A DNA stretch of 42,020 nucleotides from Ophioceras dolichostomum (GCA_003049485.1 PYST01000339.1:1-42020); one strand, 5' to 3'; positions 32,564-42,020 are shown, counted from the first letter of the stretch. Notes: generated by a model from the sequence alone, not told the origin. Translations and numbers: made by a program.

Positions 32564-34690
32564 ATGGAAGCTGTCACGCTGAGCTTCGAACTCTTCGCCA
32601 TCTGCGTGAAAGGTATATACCTACCTACCTACATATTGAATCCCAATAGCTTGCGCCTCAGCCTTAGCAATTCCTCTATTCCCCAGGATCGGATCACTCA
32701 TTAACGCCCAACTACAAATAGTCTACAAGCTGCTGGAGGATGCCTCGGACATGCCGAATTCCGCTCGGTACCTCAGGGTCCGGCTCTGCATGGAGCGGGA
32801 CAAGCTCATCGACTGGGGCGTGCTGGCCGGCGTGTCCGAGGACGAGAGCTCCCTGAGCCCTGGCTTGTCTCTCAACAAGCATCTCGTGAACGACGCGCTG
32901 CTGGAGATCAAGCAAGTTCTCTTCGAGCTCACTAAGCTTGGCCAGAAGCACGATCTGGAGCCTGCCGACATCAGGAAGATCGAGGTCGAGGATGAGGATG
33001 ACGCGGGGTCTGGGCTGGTACGTTAATTTATCATCTGCTCTCTCTTGATCTTGACCCTGTCGTTTCAATGCAAGCTCTGTCTAGATCTAACAGTTCTCAT
33101 CCTCGTTATTTTCTTTCTTTCTGCGATATACAGAAGCCCAGCAGCTCCGCTCTCCGCAAGAGGGCGCTCGTCTTCATCGAGAAGACGCGCAAGTTCCCCG
33201 GCAAGATCAAGTGGGCCGCGTTCGACAGGGAAGAGTTCGAGACGCTCCTCTCCAAGCTCGGCAAGCTAAACGAGCACATGATGTTCTTCTTCGAGCGTCA
33301 CCAGCGCGAGATGCACTACCGCATGCAGCAGGACTCGTACATGAGCATCCTCCAGGCCAACAACAAACTCGACGACCTCTTCGCCCTCATGTCGTCTCTG
33401 ACCGTCGTAGCTACTGCCGCCGCCGCGGACAACAAGTCATCATCAGCTGAGGCCTCGGCGGATGTGGCGTCGCATACGAAGCGGCTGGTCAGCCTCACGC
33501 GGTTCAAGGCGCTCAATCTCGCTATCGAGAACGAGAGGAGCGGCCGTGATAGCGGTGGCGACACGGACCAGCAGGCTGTGGCGGCCAATCTCGGCGATGC
33601 GGCGTCCAGCCGGGACGCTATGCTGTGGAGCGACGACCTGGTGGACATGGTTGATGAAGCTGGGAGCGAAGATCCGGAAAAGCCGGCGCGGTCCTCGGCG
33701 AGGTACGAGGACGCTTCCGTCTGGGTGGAGTGGCGATACTACGAGCCCGTCGGTGAAGACGAGGATCCGCCGCCCTTCATTGAGGACCGCATCTCCCGGC
33801 TCGCGACTCTCCTGCGCGACGGGAAGAAGCCCGAGGAATTCCGGCTACCTCCGTGCCGGGGCTACGTGCACGAGCCGGACCTGAACCGCTACGGATTTGT
33901 GTTCGGCTTCGACACGGACGCCGTCGTCGCCAACAAGGAGACCCGCCTGGAATGCATCTCCCTCAGTCCCCCCGTCCGGCTCTCCGACCTTCTCTCGTCG
34001 GCGCGGAAGCCGTCGCTCAACAAGCGCGTGCAGATTGCCAGATCGGTCGCCTCGTCGATCTGGTTCTTGCACGCCACGAACTGGCTGCACAAGGGCCTGC
34101 GAAGCGAGAGCGTGGTCCTTCTCTCCTCCTCCACGGCGGGACCGTCCGGCAAGTACAACATCCTCGCATCTTCGACCCCGCCGCGGCCGTTCCTCGCGGG
34201 CTTTGACTACTCCCGCCCCGCGAGCCCTGGCGAGGTCACGGAGCGCCCGGCCGAGAACCGCCTCCATGACCTGTACCGTCACCCCATGACGCAGTTCGAT
34301 TTTCCACGCGATGGCAAGCGAGGATTCCGGAAGATCTACGATATCTACAGTTTGGGGGTCGTGCTTTTCGAGATTGGCGTGTGGAGTCCCGTGCATGAGT
34401 TTCTGGGCCTGAAGCTGGACACCGAGAAGGGTCCGCGAGGGCGCCTCCGATCCGCAGACGTCAAGGGCGTCCGGGAGAAACTGCTGTCGATTGAAAGCGT
34501 GGGCCGGCTTGAGGCTGATGCGGGAGAGTCCTATGCAAATGCGGTGCAGGCCTGTCTGCGGGGCGAGTTTGGTGGCGGTGGCAGTGTCGCGGAGGAAAGC
34601 GAGGGGAGGGACGGGGGTGACGATGGCGCCCAATTGCAGCTCGACTTCGGCGAGCGCGTAATCCACAGGCTGGATAGCATCTCTGTGTGA
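32564..34690 (+). CDS. HeLo-domain pseudokinase (putative cell-death effector)
   Basis: 633 residues in three exons: 32564-32612, 32722-33017 and 33134-34690. Residues 1 to about 230 match the HeLo ('prion-inhibition and propagation') fold, the membrane-damaging domain of HET-S. Seen are a short N-terminal hydrophobic helix (MEAVTLSFELFAICVK), YLRVRLCMERDKLIDWG matching the conserved RL..ER..L..WG helix, and the ALLEIKQVLFELTKL and FFERHQREMHYRM helices. Residues about 330-600 form a kinase-like domain: WLHKGLRSESVVL in place of the catalytic loop (G436 at the HRD Asp), GFD at 471-473 in place of DFG, and DIYSLGVVLFEIGVW for the C-lobe helix. There is no Gly-rich loop, so it should be inactive. 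The order HeLo then pseudokinase parallels animal MLKL. No C-terminal amyloid motif was recognised. The next gene on the same strand encodes an active-looking kinase. Role in cell death is inferred from the domain. Confidence 0.85.
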
Positions 34691-35084
34691 GGTGTCAGCT
34701 TTCTGGCTGGCTTCGAGGCGCTTTTTTTTGTGGAAGGCAGGGTCAGGTGATTTCATAGCTTTTTGGAGTGGAAAAAGGTCGCACAACTTCAGCCCCCAAA
34801 GTGACCTGCCGCCGCATCGGCCATCCAGCCTCGCGGGCGGAGAGGCAACCCACCTCGAAATTCCGTACGCACCTTGACCAAGTCAACGTGATTTCTTGGG
34901 TAGTTGAAAAAGTCGGCGTTCGCTTTGCCGTTATTACAAGCTGTCCCTGTGTTCCCCCACCCTTTTACCTTTTTCTCCCGATTTACTGCTTCCTACTTGA
35001 CGCTTTCCCGTGCTCCCGTGTGGCCCGCCAGAGCAATTTTCAGCTCTTGCGGACGACACGGGGGTGCTTCATCGGCTCTTCACC
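34691..35084 (+). promoter_or_regulatory. Spacer between HeLo-pseudokinase and Hsp70-kinase genes
   Basis: 394 bp, same-strand neighbours. It must hold the 3' UTR of the first gene and the promoter of the second. A pyrimidine-rich stretch at about 34938-35005 probably marks the start region of the second gene. No heat-shock element (repeated nGAAn) was recognised. Confidence 0.5.
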
Positions 35085-38000
35085 ATGGCGGATCGCAGCC
35101 CCTTGGACGGTTGGGCGGTGGGCATCGACCTTGGGACCGCTAATACACGCGTAGCGGTCTTCCGTAGGGGCGGATTAGAGACAATCCCCGAGAAGGGGAC
35201 CGGCCGCGTTCTCTTCCCTTCGTTCGTCGCGTTTGCCGGCTACACTGGTGTCTTCTACGGTAGCGCCGCGCGGGATTGTGGCCGTTCGGACCCGGGAAAC
35301 ACTGTCTATGGCTTCAAGCGCTTCCTGGGTACTGGACCCCAGCCTCCTGGGGAGGAGTGGCATCGTCTCCAGGACGCTACCATTTGTGAGAATTTCAGTT
35401 TTGCGGGCGCCAGGGCAACATTCTCCCCCGTAGTTGATCACTTCAGAGGATTCAGAGACGATTACACCGCCGTTGAGCTCTATGCCATGCTCCTCCGGTT
35501 CTCCAGGTTGACTGCCGAGGCGTATCTTGGGGCTGCGGTTACCAGGGCTCACGTCACTGTGCCGGCGTGCTTCACAGCCGTGCAGCGTGAGGAGGTCCAG
35601 GCGGCGGCTACGAGCGCTGGTTTCATTCGATGCCACCTCGTTGGCACCATCGACGCAGTGGCTGCCTCAGTTGCCCTCAAGGACTTCAGGCCCTGGGAGA
35701 CCCAAGAGAGGATCGTGGCGTTCCTCGACCTCGGCGCCTGCTACTGCAACACGGGGATCGCTCGCATTCATCGTGGCTCGGTTCGGATTCTCGCAGTCGA
35801 TAGCAGGCCCGACCTTGGAGCCAGCTCCTATGCCGACCGTTTGGAGAACTGGCTCGTGGGCAAAATATGGATGAAATGGCCGGGCTTTGGGCCGGGAAAT
35901 CGAGCCCGCGTCCGTGCCGCAGTCAAGACAGCCATTAAACAGCTCGGGACAAACGACGGGGTCGATATCGACATCCAGCCCCTATTCAATGACGCCTATC
36001 TCGTCGATGGCATTGTCACACTCTACCGCTACGAATTTGATGCCCTCTGCGCCGACCTCCTTGATGGGAGTGTCGACAGTTTGGTGAGGAGTCTTGGAGC
36101 CACGCGGTTGGTATCTGGCCTGCTCAAGGCAGACGTTACCGAGATCATCTTCACAGGCGGAGGGTCTCGCATGCCGGGACTCCGGGATATGTGGCTGGAG
36201 TACTTTGACAACACGATACCTCTAAGCTTCTGCGCGAGATCATCCGAGTCGCAGGGGGCCGCACTCTCTGCTGCCGCAGCAGAAACGATCGGGACGCTTC
36301 AGCACATTCAAGTGTCCACGCTGACACCCGTCAGCATACACATTGCCAAACCTGGATACCCCGACTGCGACAACATAGCGACCATCCTCGCTCGAGGGAC
36401 AGAGCTTGCGTTGCAAAGGACGTCCGACTTCGTGTTGGGGGATCTCGGTGTCTCATCAGCGCAGCCGTTTGTCCAAATTTACGATGGCGAAGGCCCGAAC
36501 GTGCCATCTAATCGACATATGGGCGCGCTCGACCTGCGGAAGCTGAGGCTCGGGGATCGCCTCAATGTGAAGTTAACTGTCGTCAGAATTACGGCTCGGT
36601 GGGAACCGGATGGTCAACCGACCATCACGGCCCAAGACCCGTTTACCAGATCTACCACCTCCTTTGTCCGCTGCCTCATGGCCAATGACTTGACCCTGGC
36701 CCACATATTGTCCTACTCTATGCGGCAGGACCAAACTATGCTGGGGAACCAAACGGATGCCCGCTTCAGAGAGGCTATGGCAGCTTGGACTACAGACGCC
36801 GAGCGAGAGGCCAAGCGAGAAGAGGCGAAGCGAAATAGTGAGCGAGTTGCCGAGCGGTTTGAGGCCCGGTATGCGATGGAGGAATCCCTGCTAAAAGTAC
36901 GACGGCAGCAGGCTCAGCTCCCAGGTCGAATAGCCATTACAACGCGAGCGAAAGTTTTAGGGAAGCTTCTCGAGGCGATGAGCAAGTGGGCCGAGCAGAA
37001 CAGGGGCGCCAGTGTCGATGAATACCGCGAAAAAGTCCGGCAGATGGAAATGCTCAGCCATGAGTTGCGACTTGCCGAAGAGTCGGCGCCCGTCCTGAAG
37101 CGGCTCCTCTCACAGGTGAGGCAGCTGCGAGAAAGAGTGGCCTCTCTGAAGATGACGGCCTGGACTGCACTCCTGAGTGAAGGCGTCAGCGGGATCGCCG
37201 GCTGGCTGGACCAGAACTATTCTGCCGAGCTCAAGGAGTACGAGATCCAGGAACGGCGACTAGAGAGCCTCTCGGACCGGCTTGACGACTACTTGGCAGA
37301 GGAGGAGGAGGAAGAACTCGAGGTGCCACTAGTCACTCAGCACGTCCCCGCCCCTGTCGTCCCTCCAACGCCCGCGAGTCCGGAAGATAAGCTTCCTCAC
37401 ACCAGAAAGGCCGAGGCACCTGCCACTATTCGCACTCCTGATCCGGACGAGGGTAGCTTTAGCAGCACTGAAGCGACCGTCCTGCCGCCTGGTGCATGGA
37501 AAGATAGAACCTCCGACTCAGCTCCCGCTGCGGCCACAGCTCACTTTTCAACCAACCAGGTTCCTGTCAGAAATATCCCCAAGACTCCTCCTGAGGAGGA
37601 GGGACATCATCCACAACCTCGTCCTCCGTCCCCGATCACGGTACTCCATGCTAGCCCATCTCCAGAACCACGGAACGATGCGAAACCGTCCGCTCCCTCC
37701 GCAGAAGAGGCCGCGGCGATGGAGGCAGAGGAAGCCCCAGCCAATAACCCGGCCGGGGGCGGCCTCACTGGGGCCGGCCGGCCCGGGCACGACGCGCCAA
37801 CTGTCATGCGGATTCCAAATGACGACCCGCCGTCGAAGGAGCCTTTACCAGGACCCTCCGTAGCAGTTTCAATTCCGGACTTCGACGGAATCGGGAGACT
37901 GTTCCCTGACCCTGATATGGACAGCGAGGAGCCTCCACAGCGGGAATACACGGACGTCGAGTTCGAAGAGATCTCGACCTACCTCCGAAACACCGGGCAC

Positions 38001-39481
38001 ACAAGGTGGAGCAAAGTCCCGAGGATCTACACCGTCCTGCGCCTCGTCGGTCAAGTTGAGGCGATAGACTCGTTTCTGAGCAAGGAGATGAATGACATCT
38101 GGTTCCCCTTCTCCAACAACACCCTGCCGAAGGTCCTCGTGCAGCCGCACCGGTCTCAGTTCCTGAACACGCAGCACGTGGTCTTCTCCAAGGCGCTCAA
38201 GCTCGAGCGCGGCTCGAAGCTCGACGACAAGGGCGAGAACCGTAGGCACTCCCACTTCCGCCACGGCGAGCCGTTACCCTTCGTGGTACGCGCCCACCTC
38301 GGTCACGGCGCTCACGGCTCGGTCGACAAGGTCATGAGCCTCACTAGCAATCAGGAGTTCGTCAGGAAGCTATTCGTTAGGCCGCACGACCGGTCCAAGA
38401 ACGAGAGCAAGACGTTCATCAACGAGCTCAAGATCCTGAAGGAAATAAGCCACAGACACTGCATCGAGCTGGTAAGCTGCCAGAAACAGAACGAGTGACA
38501 ACTCACGCGGCAATGCCCGTCCTCCCGCCGGCGATCATAGCTAACTTCACACTAAAAACAACATAACAGATCGGTAGCTACTCCGACCCACGGTACTTCG
38601 CCCTGATCATGCGGCCCGTCGCGGACTGCAACCTGGAGAAATACTACGACCTCGCCCTCAAGGACCCGGACCGCAAGTCCCTCATGCGGGGATTCTTCGG
38701 CTGCCTCGCGGGGACGCTCGACTACCTGCACACCAACAAGGTGGTGCACCAGGACATCAAGCCGCAGAACATCCTCGTCCGCGCCGACGAGGTGCTGCTG
38801 ACGGACTTCGGCATCGCGCGCAGCTGGGAGGGCCTGTCCCGCGCCACCACGACGGCCGACCAGGGCCTCACCTGGGTGTACGCCTCGCCCGAGGTGGCCC
38901 GTGGTGGCGCCAAGAACGAGTCGGCCGACGTGTGGTCGCTCGGCTGCGTGTTCCTCGAGATGTGCACGGTGCTCAACGGCGTCTCGGTGCGCAAGATGCG
39001 CGTCTTCTTCAAGGACCGCTCCGACAGCGCCTGCTTCTACCAGAATGTGGGAAAAGATGACGATAATGTGCTGCAGGCGTGGATGGAGGAGCTGCGCCGG
39101 CAGCAGATGCGGGCGCGACGGAGGGCGTCTACATCGTCGACAACAGCAGCATCGACCTCCAACCCGGCTTCAGACAACAACCAGCAGCGACACCACCGAA
39201 ACCATCACAACCAGCACCACGTCTACGACGACGGAGAAGACGACGAGAGCGACGACTGCGTGCCTCTCGAGTGGATCGCCGACATGCTCCAGGTCCTACC
39301 GGCTCGACGAACGAAGCCGTTCGAGCTGTTCGACAAGACGGTGGCCGAGTCGCAGCGCGGCAGCCAGTCATTCTGCGCCACGTGCTGCTTTCGCTCTCCC
39401 GGCCAGGCCGGGTCGGTGGCGGACTCGGACGAGTCGATGGGCCGGTCGACGGATGACGAGTTGGAGGACGAGGACTTGTGA
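35085..39481 (+). CDS. Hsp70-like chaperone fused to a Ser/Thr-type protein kinase
   Basis: 1432 residues, two exons (35085-38471 and 38570-39481). Residues 10-400 are an Hsp70 nucleotide-binding domain: GIDLGTANTRVAVF (phosphate 1, D15), NTVYGFKRFLG (K78 at the catalytic Lys site), GTIDAVAASVAL, and FTGGGSRMPG (adenosine loop, 356-365). Phosphate loop 2 is altered: DLGACYCN at 215-222 instead of DLGGGTFD. A weak substrate-binding part and a long charged coiled region (about 560-740) follow, then a Pro/Ala/Glu linker (about 745-955). From about 960 (WSKVPRIYTVLRLVGQ) begins a fungal kinase module: Gly loop GHGAHG (1073-1078), K1095, E1114, catalytic HQD (1189-1191), DFG (1208-1210) and SPE (1235-1237). 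The kinase therefore looks active and is non-RD. Exon 1 holds the whole Hsp70 region plus the kinase N-lobe, so the fusion is not a gene-merging error. The ATG in CACCATGG is used as the start. Confidence 0.9.
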
Positions 39482-40041
39482 ATATCTGCATGCTGGGACC
39501 GCAGCTACAAAAATACGAACGGCGTTGATAATGATATGACTACGGGATGTACGTGTCTACCTATATTTCAGGATAGACAAGATAATATTATACTTCCAAG
39601 CCCAACCATTGGAAATAAAAGATATGCCTGTATGCGTATCTGAACATGCGCACGCAAACGAACATAGACTGCTGTGGTAAGCTCGGTTCCAGCAAACACA
39701 GACCACCAGCTTACATCAGATGTAGCTGTGTGATGCTGTTCAATCAGCAGTATCAAGCCTGAATTCTGGGTACGTGGGCCGCTGTCCAGGGCGTTTTACA
39801 GGGCGCCCCCAGTACAACCCAGCTGCACGAATGCGCGCTCCTTGCCTCCAATCGTTGATGTGATCACCAACAACCATCATTTGCAGCTTCTCGCACCCTC
39901 ACTTCACGAATCAGACGACAAGATTCCACTTCACACACACACACACCTCCACAACTATTGCTCGCACGAAGCGTAACTTTGTATACCACACAGCTCCTAC
40001 AGAACCAAAGCCGCATCAAGAGCAGCCGGAAATGAAATGAA
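39482..40041. other. Intergenic region Hsp70-kinase / RMI1
   Basis: No gene. It holds the 3' UTR of the kinase gene and the RMI1 promoter, with a short (CA)6-7 run at about 39933-39946. The trinucleotide-like AAATG repeat just before 40042 puts several ATGs close together. Confidence 0.55.
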
Positions 40042-40929
40042 ATGAAACGAGCAGTCATGTCTGCATCATCAACAACAACAGAAGCAACAACAGCCCAAAT
40101 CCGCCAATCACTCACCTCCACCTCCCTCCCACCCCCCTCCAACACCTGGCTGTCCGCCCTCCTCTCATCGCGGCCCCGTCCCCTACCCCCTCTCAAATCC
40201 CTCACCGCCACCGCGCGCGCTCGCATCCTAGCAGCAGACCTCCAAACGCCCGGCCTGCTGGACCCCACCTACGCGAGCAAGGGCGGCACTTTCCCGGCGT
40301 GGGTCGGTGTCGGGGTCGGCACCGGCACCGGCACCGGCACCGGAACCAAAATAGGGCCAGAGATACAAGAAGCCCGCCTCCCGAACGACATGGTCGTGCA
40401 GATCCTCGACATCGAGAACCTCTCACGCAGCAGATGGGAACAAGTCGACGAGCTAGAGTCCGTCGCGCGCGGCGAGAAGAAGCAGGGCCGCCAGATCGTC
40501 CGACTGCCTTCCGTGAGGGACGACGACGACGCCAACGACGACGGAGGAGGAGAAGCAGGAGAAGATGATGCTTCCCAGCCGCCACCACCACAGAGAACAA
40601 CAACAATTCCAAGTATAACAGCAACAGCACCAGCAGCAACATCAGGCCCAAAAGACACCCACCGCCTCACCCTCCAAGACTGCGCAGGCCAAAAGCTCTT
40701 CGCCCTCGAGCTCTCGCGCGTGGACAAGCTGGGCGTGGGCACGACGTTCATCGGGGAGAAGGTGATGCTCCGACGGGGCACCGTCGTCGCTCGGGGCACC
40801 GTGCTGCTGGAGCCCAAGAACGTGGTGGTGCTCGGCGGGAAGGTCGAGGCGTGGCATCGGGCTTGGGAGGAGGGGAGGCTGGCGAGGCTGAAGGAGGCGG
40901 CGGGGATTGGGGAAGGTCGGAGGGTGTAG
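40042..40929 (+). CDS. RMI1: Rmi1, RecQ-mediated genome instability protein 1
   Basis: Subunit of the Sgs1/BLM-Top3-Rmi1 complex that dissolves double Holliday junctions; Rmi1 stimulates Top3 decatenation. Single exon, 295 residues from the ATG at 40042; a second in-frame ATG at 40057 (MSASS) is equally possible. Family marks: an N-terminal helical part with QIRQSLTSTSLPPPSNTW and LTATARARILAADLQ, then NDMVVQILDIENLSRSRWEQ leading into the OB fold, and the OB-fold half HRLTLQDCAGQKLFALEL, GEKVMLRRGTVVARGTVLLEP and VVVLGGKVEAW. An inserted acidic and Thr/Ala-rich loop (about 155-200) and a (Gly-Thr)n run at about 90-102 interrupt the fold. No intron was needed. Confidence 0.93.
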   Translation: MKRAVMSASSTTTEATTAQIRQSLTSTSLPPPSNTWLSALLSSRPRPLPPLKSLTATARARILAADLQTPGLLDPTYASKGGTFPAWVGVGVGTGTGTGTGTKIGPEIQEARLPNDMVVQILDIENLSRSRWEQVDELESVARGEKKQGRQIVRLPSVRDDDDANDDGGGEAGEDDASQPPPPQRTTTIPSITATAPAATSGPKDTHRLTLQDCAGQKLFALELSRVDKLGVGTTFIGEKVMLRRGTVVARGTVLLEPKNVVVLGGKVEAWHRAWEEGRLARLKEAAGIGEGRRV

Positions 40930-40967
40930 CAAGGAGGGAAACCGAGCAAGCAAGCACCCGGGCGAGT

Positions 40968-41011
40968 CAATGAGTGAGTGAGTGAGTGAGTGAGTGAGTG
41001 AGTGAGTGAGT
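40968..41011. repeat. (GAGT)n microsatellite
   Basis: About eleven units of GAGT (TGAG) in a row, 40 bases after the RMI1 stop codon, so probably within its 3' UTR. Confidence 0.9.
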
Positions 41012-41398
41012 GGGCGGGTGGAGTGGGTGCGTAAGGTGCGGCTAACCTACGACGAGAGGTGGGAGAGGACTAATACAGCATAGGGAGGTTGGTGGTACGT
41101 TGCTGGATGGTCCGGACAACAAGGCCGGATGTGTGGATTTTGTGAGGAGGAAACCGTCCTCCTCCACTCTGTACGATGTAGGGGCTACCAGCTATGGAGT
41201 GCATTTCTCAAACCGACCAATGCGGAGAGACCCCTTTTTGATCCACTGTGGAAACAAAATTATTGGCAATGCCCTTCCTTTCGTTGATCCTTTCGCTCTC
41301 TTGATATGCTTCCAAAAAAAACCACAACCCAAGCACACCTGGTATTGGCCGCTGTCAAGGAAAACCTCTTTAGCTACACAAACAGTATCACCCCGCTC

Positions 41399-41433
41399 CC
41401 AGTTCCAGTTCCAGTTCCAGTTCCAGTTCCAGT
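41399..41433. repeat. (CCAGTT)n hexanucleotide repeat
   Basis: About five to six units of CCAGTT in non-coding sequence shortly downstream of the minus-strand partial gene's stop. Confidence 0.85.
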
Positions 41434-41473
41434 CGTCCTCCTCACCCTCTTCCCCTCCATTTCTTACCCGAGC

Positions 41474-42020
41474 TCAAAGCTTGATGAACTCATCACCCAT
41501 GAGTCCATCCTCCCAGTCCTCATGGAGTCTCCTTCCCCCCGCCTGCAGCGGCCGCAGATGCCCATTGATCATCAGCAGCCTCGGCCACGCCCGCCCCGGC
41601 AGTGGGGGTCCCACGGACTCCTCCGGGTCCATGGGGCACTTGGACTCCACCAGCCAACTCGGAATCTCAGGGGCAGTAGTAGCAGCAGCGGCAGCAGCAG
41701 CAGCAGTAGTAGCAGCAGCAGGAGGAGGAGGAAGAAGAGGAGCAGCATTGGCTGCTCCTCCTCCTCCTGAAGGCACAAGCTCGCCGAATTCATCGGCGAA
41801 CGTCTCGTCGAAGTCCGCCCACTCCTCGACAAATGTGGGCAACGGTCCATACTCGCTGTCGTGAGGTGGCGAGGCGGGATGTGCCGGCTGGGAAGAGACC
41901 GACAGGGTACGAGGGGGAAGCTGGCCTTTTCCGCCGGCCGATTCTATGGCCTGACGCCAGGGTGGGGTGTCGAACAAGCCGGGGGTGGAGCCGAGGGGGG
42001 AGGCGGAGGAGGGGGAGGAG
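41474..42020 (-). CDS. C-terminal part of an unidentified protein, 5' end beyond the window
   Basis: The minus-strand frame is open from the window edge to a stop at 41474, about 182 residues. It is not recognised. It starts in Ser/Pro-rich sequence, then PGLFDTPPWRQAIES, an acidic aromatic patch (FVEEWADFDETFADEFGEL), a poly-Gly, poly-Pro and poly-Ala stretch encoded by CAG/CTG-type repeats (41670-41765), and ends ...DEFIKL. The mix of disordered and short conserved-looking patches suits a regulatory protein, but no domain can be named. An upstream start codon is not in the window. It could also be a chance open frame in GC-rich, repeat-rich DNA. Confidence 0.4.
   Translation of the reverse strand, partial: SSPSSASPLGSTPGLFDTPPWRQAIESAGGKGQLPPRTLSVSSQPAHPASPPHDSEYGPLPTFVEEWADFDETFADEFGELVPSGGGGAANAAPLLPPPPAAATTAAAAAAAATTAPEIPSWLVESKCPMDPEESVGPPLPGRAWPRLLMINGHLRPLQAGGRRLHEDWEDGLMGDEFIKL
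41670..41770. repeat. Degenerate GCA/GTA/GGA trinucleotide repeat
   Basis: Imperfect run of AGC, AGT, AGG and GGA triplets. On the minus strand it encodes the Ala/Thr, Leu/Pro and Gly runs of the partial protein. Confidence 0.8.

Larger units (their letters stand above)
40930..41473. other. Convergent intergenic region after RMI1, microsatellite-rich
   Basis: No gene. Contains a GAGT microsatellite (about 40968-41011) and a CCAGTT hexamer repeat (about 41399-41433). 3' UTRs of RMI1 and of the minus-strand gene beginning beyond the window edge lie here. Confidence 0.55.

Noticed and set aside
32564..39481. Amyloid signalling motif (HRAM, PP/RHIM-like) in the HeLo or Hsp70-kinase proteins
   Set aside because: Neither the C terminus of the HeLo protein nor the N terminus of the Hsp70-kinase shows a 20-25-residue Asn/Gly/hydrophobic motif shared by both.
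41100..41864. 254-codon plus-strand open frame
   Set aside because: Composed largely of microsatellite translation (repeated Gln-Phe, Ala and Ser runs) and overlaps the minus-strand partial gene.

Overview
The window is nuclear DNA from a filamentous ascomycete (Pezizomycotina, probably a Sordariomycete). The evidence is short GT-AG introns with CTAAC/CTGAC-type branch sites, pyrimidine-rich leaders before start codons, GC-rich third codon positions, a QDE-2-type Argonaute, an N-terminal HeLo domain (a family typical of filamentous fungi) and eukaryotic housekeeping genes (RNA14, ASF1, VPS51, RMI1, NIF3, a BolA protein). Gene structures were built by hand from splice signals. Exon lengths close in frame for every model except the hypothetical gene at 22892-23697.

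Layout. 1-643 is poor-quality sequence with long homopolymers and one N. 644-3386 (-) is a ten-exon PHO84-type phosphate:H+ symporter. 5531-5634 (+) is an intron-containing tRNA-Leu(TAA) in a gene-poor stretch. 7441-7819 holds five degenerate ~90-bp tandem units just beyond the 3' end of a slicer-competent Argonaute (7937-11274, -), whose leader seems to carry a long 5'-UTR intron. RNA14 (15072-18510, -) and ASF1 (19356-20475, +) diverge from a shared promoter region that has two MluI cell-cycle boxes close to ASF1. 22892-23697 is an unrecognised small gene with an apparently disrupted frame. 24893-27941 (+) is a CorA-like membrane protein. A BolA/FRA2-like gene (28414-28990, -) and NIF3 (29383-30713, +) diverge; NIF3 then converges tail to tail on VPS51 (30797-31901, -).

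The most unusual region is 32564-39481. Two genes lie head to tail there. The first encodes a HeLo membrane-toxicity-type domain fused to a pseudokinase. The second encodes a 1432-residue protein in which an Hsp70-like chaperone region is fused, in one uninterrupted exon, to the N-lobe of a protein kinase whose catalytic residues are intact and whose catalytic loop is non-RD. The pair (HeLo-pseudokinase plus active kinase) resembles the MLKL/RIPK3 logic of animal necroptosis and is the best candidate here for an undescribed cell-death or allorecognition system. RMI1 (40042-40929, +) and the C-terminal end of an unidentified protein (-) close the window.

Most genes are unrelated housekeeping functions. 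The only neighbours for which a joint function is suggested are the HeLo/Hsp70-kinase pair and, more weakly, the divergent BolA/NIF3 pair.
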